In this document: piece by piece, positions 11,825 to 21,969 of the stretch
Layout: each line of letters begins with the position of its first letter
How positions within the stretch are numbered: the stretch's first letter is position 1
DNA from: Aldrovandia affinis
Taxonomy: Eukaryota; Chordata; Actinopteri; Notacanthiformes; Halosauridae
Direction: 5' to 3'
Length of the DNA: 64,000 nt
Assembly: GCA_029706075.1 (NCBI GenBank)
Contig: JAINUG010000308.1
Span: 894,083 to 958,082 of the forward strand
Position numbers and translations under genes: made by a program
Notes under the pieces: model-generated
Seen by the model: only the letters and a program-made list of their open reading frames with translations
Told to the model about the DNA's origin: nothing
The model's database searches: none

Positions 11825-11855
11825 TCTGATTTACAAATTAAGCACTGGTCGCGCC

Positions 11856-12420
11856 CATCACGGCGCTTACAAAAAAGACTGTTTCTTCTCGGTTCCAATG
11901 GTCCCCTAAAGCGGAGGCGGCCTTCGCTGAACTAAAAAGAAGATTCTGTTCTGAACCTATTTTAATTTCTCCCAATCCTTCATTACCTTTCATTGTAGAG
12001 GTTGACGCCTCTGAGCTAGGGGTAGGGGCTATTCTGTCCCAGCGGTTGGCCATGGATAAAAAGGTTCATCCGTGCATATTTTTCGGAGCCTTTCGCCTGC
12101 CGAGAGGAATTACAATGTAGGAGATAGGGAGTTATTAGCGGTTAAAATGGCGCTGGAGGAATGGCGTCATTGGCTTGAAGGGGCGGAACATCCCTTCACT
12201 GTCTGGACGGATCATAAAAATTTAGAGTACATCCAGGGTGCTCAACGTCGTAATTCACGGCAAGCTCGTTGGGCATTATTCTTTACTAGGTTTAATTTTT
12301 TGTTGACTTACCGCCCTGGTTCAAAAAAAATATTAAGCCTGACGCCCTGTCACGCTTGTACGATGGGTCCGAAATGGATCATCCGCCCACACCCATTATT
12401 CCCACGCACAGATTTTATCT
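11856..12420 (+). pseudogene. gypsy RNase H region
   Basis: Continues the pol gene after the hAT. An [15 protein letters not shown] block (about 11999-12043) and [20 protein letters not shown] with [11 protein letters not shown] (about 12110-12233) are typical of Ty3/gypsy RNase H. It would degrade the RNA template in the RNA-DNA hybrid. The region is fossil and not continuously open. Confidence 0.85.
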
Positions 12421-12429
12421 CCAGTGTTA

Positions 12430-13450
12430 TGGGAGATAGAAAGGGTGGTGCATGAGGCTCAACGCCTTAAGCCGGATCCTGGTGGGGGTCCACGGGGATG
12501 TCTCTTCGTTCCTTCAGGAGCTCGCTCCCAGGTACTGCAGTGGGGTCACTCCTCCCGGCTCACTGGTCACCCAGGCGTACACCGTACGCACGATTTTCTG
12601 GGTAGACGGTTCTGGTGGCGGGGTATGGAGAGGGATGTGCGGGAGTTTGTTGCGGCCTGTAGCATTTGTGCCCGTAATAAGGTGTCACAGCTGGCACCAT
12701 CAGGGTTACTGCGGCCACTTCCGGTCCCACATCGTCCCTGGAGCCATATCGCCTTGGACTTCGTTACCGGTCTACCCAACTCGAACGGTCATACCGTCAT
12801 TTTGGTCATAGTGGACAGATTTTCCAAGGCTTCCCACTTCATTGCTCTTCCCAAGCTGCCGTCAGCGCTCGAAACGGCGCGCCTTATGATGGACCATGTC
12901 TTTCGCCTTCACGGCTTACCGCAAGACGTAGTGTCCGATCGGGGTCCTCAGTTTGCGTCCAGATTCTGGCGGGCGTTTTGTTCGCTGTTAGGGCGCTCTG
13001 TGAGCCTGTCGTCAGGGTTTCACCCACAGACCAATGGACAGACGGAAAGCACTAATCAAACTATGGAGAATACTCTCCGCTGTCTTGCTTCCGCCAATCC
13101 ATCATCATGGAGTCGGCATCTTGCCTGGGCGGAGTACGCTCATAACACTCTGCGCAACGCTTCGTCAGGTCTCTCTCCATTCGAGGCTCAGTTTGGGTTT
13201 CAGCCTCCTCTATTTTCGGCGCAGGAGGGTGACGCAGGAGTGCCTTCCGCAGCAGCCTTTGTGCGACGTTGTCGTGTCACCTGGCGGAGGGTTAGGGCGG
13301 CTCTAGTACGCGCAGTTGATCGCCAAAAGGAGTTTGCTAATCGGCGTCGACGGGCAGCTCCATCGTATAGGGTTGGTCAACGGGTGTGGTTGTCTACACG
13401 AGATCTGCCGTTACGGGTAGTCTCGGAAACTCGCGCCGCGCTTTATTGGT
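12430..13450 (+). pseudogene. gypsy integrase
   Basis: The HHCC zinc-binding part ([21 protein letters not shown] at about residues 43-63 and CSICARNK at about 79-86) is followed by the catalytic core: [11 protein letters not shown] (first D), [14 protein letters not shown] (second D) and [12 protein letters not shown] (E). A further conserved block, WAEYAHN, follows. The protein would join the DNA copy to the chromosome. This stretch is long and open for about 340 residues. Confidence 0.92.
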
Positions 13451-13510
13451 CCTTTTAAGATCCTACGTAAAATTAACCCTGTCACCGTTCTATTACAGCT
13501 TCCCCAATCT

Positions 13511-13806
13511 ATGCGGATACATCCTACGTTCCACGTATCTCGCATCAAACCACTACTCATTAGCACCTTGGCGCCTCCCGAAGTGCCGCCACCGCCGCCT
13601 CGTATCATTGGGGGTGGTCCCGCTTATACGGTGCGTAGTATCGTGGCTTCGCGGCGTGTAGGCAGGGGTACTCAGTTCCTAGTGGACTGGGAGGGTTACG
13701 GTCCTGAGGAGCGCAGTTGGGTTCCGTCCCGGCACATCTTGGATCCATCGTTGATCCAGGATTTTCACCGGCGTGGGTCTGAAGGGTCGTCAGGAGTCGT
13801 CCCTTA
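13511..13806 (+). pseudogene. gypsy integrase C-terminal part with chromodomain
   Basis: FHVSRIKPL precedes a chromodomain-like block: [12 protein letters not shown], then [20 protein letters not shown] and the closing helix LIQDFHRR. In chromoviruses this domain steers integration toward marked chromatin. It lies just upstream of the polypurine tract and the 3' LTR. Confidence 0.88.
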
Positions 13807-13818
13807 AGGGGGGGGTCC

Positions 13819-14392
13819 TGTCATGGTTGTTCCCCTGACTTACCACCAGAGGGCGGTGTTGCGCCTTTCTGGTAGGAGGGGCGGAGCAAATCAATCACCA
13901 TTTCCTCACTATTTAAACCTCAGCTGTTTTCCGGTTCTTTGCGAAATCGTAAGCCTTCATTACGATTTAGCCGGTAAAGGTTGTAGCGTCTTTTTAAAGA
14001 TACTACTACGAAGCACGTTCTTTAGTATTTAGAAATATCCTTTAGCAAATGTAGGATCTTTTTGTTACCTGTTTTTGGACACTCACTCGCTCCTCCTGAG
14101 TTAGTTGTGTTTCGGTCAACACAGTCTGTGGACTGTGTTCTCAGGTCTTATTTTCTTCGCCGATTATCGTTTCATTCAAACACCCGGTGTTGGTGGTTTA
14201 TTTATTCCTTTGTTTGTGTCTTTGTGGCACCTAGTCACCCGTTGGGTGATATTTTCGGTTTTCCCCCTTTTGTTATTGTTTTTCCTATTCTCTGTTATTC
14301 AGAGTTTGTGGTTAAGCTGTAAAGTTACAGTTTAACTTATCGATACCCCCGGGGTTCTGCGATTGGCACCAATCCCTAAACCCACCATAACA
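13819..14392 (+). repeat. gypsy 3' LTR
   Basis: It is 574 bp, begins TGTCATGG, ends CCATAACA, and is followed directly by the target duplication AATTG (14393-14397). Its near identity to the 5' LTR dates the insertion as recent. Confidence 0.92.
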
Positions 14393-14397
14393 AATTG

Positions 14398-15109
14398 TGT
14401 GTCTTGGGGATACAGATTGTTATGTTCCTTTTGAGTTTTGTCCCTGTGGTAATATCGACAAGACAGGGTGCAGGGAGCAGGCATTGGCCAGATGGACTGT
14501 GCTGACAAAATGATAGTGGCTTTATTATCCAGCCGAAATGTGAATGAAATAGGCTTATTAAAGACCCACTACAGCGTTTTGTTAACAACATCCTGTATAT
14601 ATCTGTCGTGGCACCCACTAATGCTTTCGAACGATTTGGGTCGTAATACACGAAATCATGTTTTAAGAAATTGTAAAAAAAAAAAAAAAAGCAGCACTGG
14701 TAAACGTCACGTGCAGTCATCGCAGTAAGGGCGTTCCTTTGGCTTGATGTATGGCTGTGGTAAGTAAACATTCAGTGACATTTCTGATGACCATCCAAGG
14801 GATCTAGCTCTCCCGCCGAACTCAGTCAATGGCACAGATACGGGTCATTTATTGAGCTAGCAATCTACAGCTAAAGTGCCCAAATTTTTTTTTTGGGTGC
14901 CAAACTTTAACCAGATGGCTAGACTTTTTACTGCTTCATGAGAACAAAATCGGTACAAACCGATGTGGTGCCCATTTAAAAAAACTTTGATAACAAGCTG
15001 CCAGATATAGTAATATCGACATTACTACACCATGTCTAGTTTGTCTTTTCCATCGACATAGCACCGAGCTCTTACAATCACCTGTCTGTCTACTACGTTA
15101 GATACTGCG
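14398..15109. other. no gene seen
   Basis: Unique-looking sequence with a 16 bp A run near 14675. Frames of up to 131 aa overlap on opposite strands and show no domain. Nothing recognisable until the L1 remnant. Confidence 0.45.
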
Positions 15110-15283
15110 CCCACTATATGCTATACTTATTCCTTTAATGTCGTTATTCTGTTTAACCCATTGGCTGAGTGGTTCAATATACAAAGCGAAGAAGAGTGGT
15201 GAGCAAGGACACCCCTGCCTTTTCCTCTCTCAAGGGTGAAGGTATTTGACAAATCCCCATTTATTTTAATTCTTGCTGACGGC
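15110..15283 (-). pseudogene. L1 ORF2 reverse transcriptase fragment (downstream piece)
   Basis: Read on the - strand, ARIKINGDLSNTFTLERG and then RQGCPCSPLLFALYIEPL are RT motif 3-4 blocks of L1/Tx1-type elements. QWVKQNNDIKGI follows and the similarity fades near 15110. The YADD box, which should come next, is not recognisable. This piece continues the RT cut off at 17156. Confidence 0.85.
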
Positions 15284-17155
15284 TTATTACATTATTACAT
15301 TACAGGCATTTGGCAGACGTTCTTATCCAGAGCGACGTACAACAAAGTGTTAACCGTAGTCAAGAACAGTTTCACTGAAAGCCACCCTAGAGGGAAGTAC
15401 AATTCCAGGTGCTAGGAGCAACCACATAGTTAAACTGGGACCCTGTAGGTAAATCTGTAGCCACAATTCAAAGGCAGCAATAAAACAATCAGTGCGGAAA
15501 ATATCGGCGAAATAATGCCTAAACCGAATACAATACATAAACAAGTAGACATGAGTGCAATACTAAACAGCTACATCCCTAAGTTACAAAACCGGACTAC
15601 AGGGAGAGGTGCACCCTGAAGAGGTGAGTCTTCAGTCGTCGCTTGAAGGTGGCCAGGGTCTCAGCTGTTCTGACTTCCACGGGAAGGTCATTCCACCATC
15701 GAGGAGCCAGAACCGACAGGAGACGTGACCGGGAAGCACAGGTGCGGAGGGGGGGAGGTGCCAGGCGTCCTGAGGTAGCAGAATGGAATGGTCTGGCAGG
15801 TGTGTAGGGTTTGAAGATCTTGAGGAGGTATGTTGGGGCTGATCCCTTGACTGCCTGGTATGCTAGGACCAATGTTTTGAATTTGATGTGAGCTATAACA
15901 GGCAGCCAGTGGAGGGTAGTGAGCAGGGGGGTGACATGGGAGTGTCTGGGAAGGTTGTAGACCAGACGGGCTGCAGCATTCTGGATGAGTTGCAGGGGTC
16001 TGATGGCAGATGCCGGAAGGCCAGCCAGAAGCGAGTTGCAGTAGTCCAAGCGGGACATGTACCATTGCTTGGACCAGGAGCTGGGTAGAGTACGTGGTAA
16101 GGAAGGGATGGATTCTCCTGATGTTATACAGGAAGAATCTGCATGCCTGGCTTACCGCTGCAATGTTCTTTGACAGGGACAGCCTGTTGTCCATCACCAC
16201 ACCGAGATTCTTCGCTCAGGGTGATGATGTCACCAGGTTGTCACCTAGATAAATGGAGAACTCAAGGTGGGGAGAGTTTAGAGCAGGAATGAAGATTAGT
16301 TCTGTTTTACCTGGGTTGAGCTTTAGGTGGTGACTGTCCATCCAGCTCTGAATGTCCCTCAGGCAAGCAGAGATGCGGGTCAAGACCTGAGTGTCTGATG
16401 GGGAGAAGGAGAGAAAGAGTTGAGTGTCATCAGCATAACAATGGTAGGATAGGCCGTGGGCAGAGATTACAGAGCCAAGGGATCGGGTGTACAGAGAGAA
16501 GAGAAGGGGACCGAGGACTGAGCCCTGTGGAACCTTGGTGGGGAGGGAGTGAGGGGGTGATACTTTACCAGCCCAGGCGACCTGGAAGGAGCAGCCGGAG
16601 AGGTAGGATTCGATCCAGGCGAGGGCTGTACTGCAGTACCCGGTGAGGGGAAACAACCAGAAGACAGGGAGGAGTTCACAAGGGAGGTGACAAATGGGAG
16701 GATGTCAGGTGTGATAGCCTGGAGGAGGGATGAAGGGATAGGGTTGAGGGCACAGGTGGTAGGGCGGTGGGAGAGGAGGAGGTGGGAAATATCAGAGTCT
16801 GAGAGGGGAGAAAAAGAGGGGAAGCAGGAGGAGGGCACAGAGGGAGTGGAGGGCACAGAGGGAGTGGAGGGAGTGGAGGGCACAGCAGGAGGGGAGAGCA
16901 CAGAGGGAGGGGAGGGGGTGGAGGGCACTGTGGGAGGGGAGGGGGTGGAGGGCACAGAGGGATGGGAGGGCACAAAGGAGCTGCGGATGTCTGCGATTTT
17001 CTCCTCGAAGAAAACAGCAAAGTCATCTGCAGTGAAGGGGGACTGAGGTGGGGGAGGAGGCGTGCTGAGGAGAGAGGAGAAAATAGAGAACAGTTGACAA
17101 GGTTTAGAGATTGAGTTCTGAGTTTTAGTTTGATAGAAATTTGCCTTAGCGGCAG
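15284..17155 (-). mobile_element. L2 LINE (copy A), inserted in the L1
   Basis: On the - strand an L2-type ORF2 runs from 17155 down to 15597 and a 3' UTR of about 310 bp ends at 15284. The RT shows [32 protein letters not shown] and KLNPGKTEL. The C-terminal part has [35 protein letters not shown] and [27 protein letters not shown]. The upstream part joins SLSSGCFP directly to YCSTALAWIESYLSG, so the RT finger region (about 130-150 residues) is deleted. A Pro/Ser/Thr-rich stretch at 16830-16975 comes from a GA-rich minisatellite. The 3' end contains the fish L2 tail ATTTGGCAGACGTTCTTATC. Confidence 0.9.
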
Positions 17156-19080
17156 TGACGGCAGAGGAAAACAGGATATATAAACATTTAAATGTATTGA
17201 TGACGTCATCATGAAACCCAAATTTTCTTAGTACCTTGAACAAATAGGTCCAGCTAACAGAGTCAAAAGCCTTCTCGGCATCCAGACCCAAGATTACTGC
17301 ATCAATTTTAAATTTGTGAATGTGCCTTGGGTCTGCCTTTCCCTAATAAAACCAGTTTGATCATGGGAGATGAGTTCTGGCAGTAAACTTTCTATTCTCC
17401 TATAATGGATGTATACAATTTATAATCGACATTGAGGGCCGATATTGGCTTATATGAGGCACATTCAAGTCTGTCTTTCCCCTCTTTTGGGATTACTGAC
17501 ATAATGGCTTCTCGCCAAGAGGGTGGGACCTCTCCCCTTTCTAATGTCCAGTTACATGCTGAAAGCAGGCCTGGTGTGAGTTGTTCCCTGAATGTTTTAT
17601 ACCATTCTGAGGTAAATCCGTCTGCGCCAGGGAACTTATTAGCCTTGAGTCTGGTGATGGCCATATGCAACTCCTCTACAGTTATTCTAGACTTAAGCAT
17701 GTCATTTTGTTCTGTGGTGACAGAGGGAAGGTTCAGGGAGTGTAAAACGGGTTCTATGTTGCCATCACCTTGATCTTGTTGTTTAGTATAGAGCTGTTTA
17801 TAATAAGATTCAAACCTACTTTGAATTTCCTGTATCTTATAATGGATTGTTTTAGTTATAGGGTCTCGTATTTTGTAAATTGTAGAATCTGCCTCTTGTT
17901 TTTGCAATTTCCTCACTAAGAGTTTCATAGATTTACTTCCAGCATCGTAATATCTCTGTTTTAAGAACATAATCTTATTTTCTATTTCTTGGGTGCATAG
18001 ATTATTAATCTACTTTCAATTTTTTTGATTTCTTGGAAAAGGCTCTGATTAATTTTCTGTTTATGTTCTTCTTCTAATTGCTTTAATTGAGTCTGCAATT
18101 TGTCAAGCTTCTGCTGTCTCACCTTCTTCAGGAGGGAAGAGTACGCGATAATCCTCCCTCTCAGCACAGCTTTACCAGCATCCCACAGCACAGACGGAGA
18201 CACCTCCCCATTATCATCTTCCATGTACAGCTTAATTTCTGTCTTAAATTGTTCCTGTACATGAGGGCTGTTAAGTATACTTGAATTAAGTCTCCAAAGA
18301 GTGGATTTACTTCTGTTGCCTAAACATAAAGAGATCGTCATAGGTGAATGATCCGAGATATCCATGGTCCCTATCTCACAATCAATTATCCTATGTCTAT
18401 TAAATTAATATAGCCACACCTCTTCTGCGCCCTGATTTATGTGATGAGGAAAAAACTTGAAGCCCATTCTATTCAACTTGTTATGTTCTACTTCAGAGAG
18501 GTGAGTTTCCTGTAGAAATGCAGTATGTGTTTTTTCTCTGCATTTTTTTAATTTGGAAAAATCCCCGTCTAGAATTTTTGCTCATTTACTAAATTGGGAG
18601 AAAAACGGGGAAAAAATCAGAAATAAATAAATAAATAAAAAAGAAATGCAGTATGTGTTTTCTCTGTTTTTATTAATTTTTGCTCATTTAAAGGAAGTAC
18701 TCCATTAACTAATTTGATTGATTGTCTATTCCTCGCAGCATAATCTATAGTACCTGTAATTTGATTACAACTCAAAAACAAAGTGTTACTTTTCATCTCC
18801 CTTGCCGCTTCTATGAACTGCGACTCATAACATTCAGGCGAACTTAAAAAAATAAAATATAAAAAACATATAAAGAAAAAAACAGAAGTATGTCCAAACA
18901 GTGGTCCTACCACAATGGACCTTGTTAGAGTTTAGATGGAAATTATGCTCTGAAGGGAGAGCCTCTCTCACGCACGCAGCGGGGAGGGCCTTCAAAAGTG
19001 TCAGCCGTATACAAACGGTAGTCATCCCGTCTTTCCTCGACAGTTTATAATTAGGTAAACAGTTCACAGTTCGGGGAAAT
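17156..19080 (-). pseudogene. L1 ORF2 endonuclease and RT (upstream piece)
   Basis: The APE-type endonuclease is decayed: FLQETHL (about 18500-18530) is the catalytic E block, a deletion follows, and ISDHSPM (about 18340-18360) is the C-terminal SDH block. The RT begins around 17970 with a typical L1 linker, then ITRLKANKFPGADGFTSEWYK, EAIMSVIPKEGKD, YKPISALNVDYKLYTSII and LDAEKAFDSVSWTYLF (about 17240-17290). The frame shifts near 17390, near 17975 and several times in the endonuclease. The last L1 residues before the L2 insertion read LYIL near 17170. Confidence 0.85.
18515..18690. repeat. direct duplication flanking a SINE-like tail
   Basis: L1 sequence 18515-18588 recurs at 18643-18690 (GAAATGCAGTATGTG ... 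TTTTTGCTCATTTA), with about 26 bp missing from the second copy. Between them, 18589-18642 reads CTAAATTGGGAGAAAA and ends in (AAAT)n. The same tail closes the SINEs at 27650-28030 and 29150-29516. It looks like a retroposed, extremely 5'-truncated SINE with a long target duplication. Confidence 0.65.
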
Positions 19081-19184
19081 TATATAAAATAAAATGAATT
19101 TAAATAAATCATAACATATGCTCAACAGACCTGTCGTTGTAAACTAAACCTTAAACTTAGAAAAATCCACACCATCCGTCCCGA

Positions 19185-20171
19185 TCAAATCTCTTCCGGA
19201 GTGGGTGAGCGCCTGAAGGACTGGAGCCTCTCCTTGTAGCTTGGTTTCAGGTGCTGTTTCCCACGTCCAGCCCCTCTGCTCACCGCACGCCAGGTCAGCC
19301 GCTGTATCCGCTCCATCAGTGATCCGGGTGGTTTAATCACGGTGACTGGATATTTTCTTTCTGCCATGTCTTTCGTCGCTTCCTCGGCAGAGTGGTACAC
19401 CGTCGTTCCCTCTTCATAATTCACTCGCAGCCTCGTGGGAAATAATGATTTAAAGATAATGTTGTTGTCTTTTAAAATTATCTTTGCGCTGAAATACTTC
19501 TTGCGTTCCATTAAAATTTCAGGAGCGTAGACGTGGTCAATGTTTATTTTATTACCTTGCCAAGTAAAGCCCTTTTTTGCCCATGTTAACCTCAGGATCT
19601 CCTCTTTCACTTTATAGCTCAAAAACTTCGCACAATGGATCTGGGTTTTGCCACGTCTATGGGTCTGGGGCTAATGCTCGGTGCGCTCTCTCAATTTGGA
19701 GCTCCCTAGAGGGGTCAAGATCCAACTGCGACCTCAGCAGTCCCTCCACGAATGTTATCATGGCGGTGCCACCCTCCAAACCTTCTGGTACACCGTATAT
19801 TCTTATATTCTCGCGCCTAAACCGACCCTCCAGGCCAGTTAGCCTACTGCTGAGTATCTCTTGTACATTTAGCATTTCTGCAACCCCCTCCTTCACATTC
19901 TGAATTCGCATTTCTGCCCCTTCGATGCGTGTTTCGGCTTCTTCAAGTCTCTTGTTGGATTTATTTATTTCGTCCTTTATCTTGCTCAGTTGTTTTTGGT
20001 TGGCTTGTCTGAAGTTTCTCAAAGATTGTCTCAAGGCTAACGTTGGCTTGCTCTGAAAGAGCCCCGCCATTATCACTAACGTTAGTTTCGGGTGAACTAG
20101 CACTAACAGAATTTTCATCATCAATTTCCTTACTTTCAGGCTGTTGAGGGTCTTTCTTTTGTTTTCCCCAT
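19185..20171 (-). pseudogene. L1 ORF1 (coiled coil plus RRM-type RNA-binding protein)
   Basis: The start MGKTKERP at 20171 is chosen because acidic residues and a Ser/Asn-rich N-terminus follow after a frame change near 20140. A coiled coil spans about residues 50-110 (QKQLSKIKDEINKSNKRLEE). RRENIRIYGVPEG marks the RRM of L1 ORF1 proteins. After a second frame change near 19630, the C-terminal domain continues with LMERKKYFSAKIIL, FPTRLRVNY and HSAEEATKDM. The protein would bind and chaperone the element RNA. Two frame breaks mean this copy is dead. Confidence 0.85.
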
Positions 20172-20349
20172 ATTCCTGTCGATACGAGCCTTCTTCACCA
20201 TCCTGTATTATTTCACCTTTAAAACCTTTTATTCACAGTTTTGGGGCTTTTTCTACATTGCTGTCGGGAGAGCTTTTCTTTATGCTACCATTTGCTGACC
20301 TGCGTAAACCGGAAGTCAGGGCAGAAATTTCACGAACTGACTTGTGGCA

Positions 20350-20543
20350 AAGGTGGCATCCTATGACAGTGCCGCGTTTAAAGTCACTGAGCTCTTTACG
20401 AACCATTCTGAATTCTAAATGTTTGTCTGTGGAGATTGCATGCCTATGTGCTGGATTTTATGCACCTGTCTGCAATGGGTGTGGCTGAAACACCTGAACT
20501 CAATAATTAGTAGGGGTGTCCACTGACTTTTGGCCATATAGTG
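20350..20543 (+). mobile_element. terminal fragment of another Tc1-like element
   Basis: The right end reads GGGGTGTCCACTGACTTTTG and GCCATATAGTGTA, like the ends of a widespread fish Tc1 family (tgtccacatacttttggccatatagtgta from memory). AGTGCCGCGTTTAAAGTCAC upstream fits the subterminal part. It abuts the next Tc1 copy, which lacks its own left terminal repeat, so one element interrupted or replaced the end of the other. Confidence 0.6.
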
Positions 20544-20593
20544 TATTAGGCAGCAAGTCAGTTCTTGAAGTTGATGTGTTGGAAGCAGGAAAA

Positions 20594-21480
20594 ATGGGCA
20601 AGCATAAGGATCTTAGCGACAAGGGTCAAATTGTGATGGCTAGACGACTGGGTCAGAGCATCTCCAAAATGACAGGTCTTGTGGGGTGTTCCCAAAATGC
20701 AGTGGTTAGTACCTACCAAAAGTGGTTCAAGGAAGGACAACCGGTGAACCGGCGACAGGATCATGGGCGCCCAAGGCTCATTGATGCGAGTGGGGAGCGA
20801 AGGCTAGCCCGTCTGGTCCGATCCCACAGAAGAGCTATTGTAGCACAAATTGCTGAAAAATGTAATGCTGGCTATGATAGAAAGGTGTCAGAACACACAG
20901 TGCATCGCAGCTTGCTGCGTATGGAGCTGCATAGCCGCAGACCGGTCAGAGTGCCCATGCTGACCCCTGTCCACCGCCGAAAGTGCCTACAATGGGCACG
21001 TGAGCATCAGAACTGGACCATGGAGCAATGGAAGAAAGTGGGCTGGTCTGATGAATCACGTTTTCTTTTACATCATGTGGATGGCTGGGTGCGTGTGCGT
21101 CGTTTACCTGGGGAAGAGATGGCACCAGGATGCACTATGGGAAGAAGGCAGTGTGATGCTCTGGGCAATGTTCTGCTGGGAAACCTTGGGTCCTGGCATT
21201 CATGTGGATGTTACTTTGACACGTACCACCTACCTAAACATTGTTGCAGACCAAGTACACCCCTTCATGGCAACGGTATTCCCTGATGGCAGTGACCTCT
21301 TTCAGCCGGATAATGCGACCTGCCACACTGCAAAAATTGTTCAGGAATGGTTTGAGGAACATGACAAAGAGTTCAAGGTGTTGAACTTAGCCTCCAAATT
21401 CCCCAGATCTCAATCCGATCGAGCATCTGTGGGATGTACTGGACCAACAAGTCCGATCCATGGAGGCATCACCTCGTAAC
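20594..21480 (+). pseudogene. Tc1 transposase (family X, copy 1)
   Basis: [20 protein letters not shown] begins the paired-type helix-turn-helix DNA-binding half. [12 protein letters not shown] is the GRPR-like linker. The DDE core has VGWSDESRF (first D), FQPDNATCHTA (second D) and the expected third acid region near 21410-21450, which is out of frame. Frame changes occur near 21150 and 21420. The original protein was about 340 aa. It would cut and paste the element at TA sites. Confidence 0.88.
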
Positions 21481-21524
21481 TTACAGGACCTGGAGCTAGG
21501 GTTAGGTTTGGAATTGTGTTTTGG

Positions 21525-21765
21525 TCACTCCCCCAAGACAAGCCAAGGGGAGTCATGCACTGGCACATCACTTGGTATCCCCACCGCCGTATCGTGCTAC
21601 CCACCGTTCGGGTTTTGAGAAGATTTGGAAACGAGCCACGCGAGAATTATGACACAAGACCCAGTTTGCGGTTATGGTGGAGTTTGAATATGAGTTGGAA
21701 TTATGGTTGGTGACAGAGTGTATGTAGCTTTGCAATGGGTGAATGATTGAATAAGAAAATGAAAT
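21525..21765 (-). repeat. retroelement terminal direct repeat, outer copy
   Basis: Direct repeat of 22237-22447, about 710 bp away. Shared text on the + strand: GTCACTCCCCCAAGACAAGC, GGGGAGTCATGCACTGGCAC, GGTATCCCC, GTTCGGG, TTGGAAACGAGCC and GTTTGAATATGA. Penelope elements are known for such tandem pseudo-LTRs. Confidence 0.85.
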
Positions 21766-21969
21766 GAAAAAGAGTCGGTGCAGGAGACTTCGGGACCAGG
21801 CCGAAGGGCTATTCAGCCAGGCATCCCCTCCGTTCCCCCATTCACCTTAACTCAGTGACCTTCAGTGTGTATGCCGGTTCAGAGAATTCAGTCAGAGAGG
21901 GTGTACGGACACAATAAATGTCTTAGGAGGGAGCAGTAGACAAAAACATTTCACTCATAAAATTGGCGG

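Larger units (their letters stand above)
8284..11847 (+). mobile_element. hAT transposon inserted in the gypsy element
   Basis: The ends are CAGGGCTTAATTTGT (8284) and its near-inverse ACAAATTAAGCACTG (ending 11847). The 8 bp GTCGCGCC is present on both sides (8276-8283 and 11848-11855), the target duplication expected for hAT. The element is 3564 bp and carries a decayed transposase in the + orientation, subterminal repeats, a large palindrome and a 3' tandem array. Because it splits a gypsy copy whose LTRs are nearly identical, the hAT jumped more recently still. Confidence 0.95.
4972..14392 (+). mobile_element. Ty3/gypsy chromovirus (LTR retrotransposon fossil)
   Basis: An LTR element flanked by the 5 bp duplication AATTG (4967-4971 and 14393-14397). 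Order: 5' LTR, gag with zinc knuckle, protease, reverse transcriptase, RNase H, integrase, chromodomain, a G-rich polypurine tract at about 13806-13815, 3' LTR. This gag-PR-RT-RH-IN-chromodomain order defines chromoviruses of the Ty3/gypsy group. The LTRs differ by about one substitution and two indels over some 570 bp, so the insertion is recent. A hAT transposon has landed in the pol region (8284-11847). The element is broken, with a handful of coding breaks besides that insertion. Total length without the hAT is about 5.8 kb, usual for the group. Confidence 0.93.
15110..20345 (-). mobile_element. L1-type LINE, split by an L2 LINE
   Basis: On the - strand, ORF1 (19185-20171) is followed by ORF2 endonuclease (about 18000-19000) and reverse transcriptase (17156-17970). 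The RT then stops and resumes at about 15110-15276, after the L2 insertion 15284-17155. Both sides of the inserted L2 carry TGACGGC (15277-15283 and 17156-17162), a likely target duplication. The copy lacks everything 3' of the RT palm, which is unusual for a LINE because truncation normally removes the 5' end; a later deletion is likely. The 5' side ends at about 20345, where the end of a Tc1 element begins. Confidence 0.85.

Noticed and set aside
16687-17046. 119-codon Glu/Gly-rich + strand protein
   Set aside because: It is the antisense of the Pro/Ser-rich minisatellite in the L2 ORF2.
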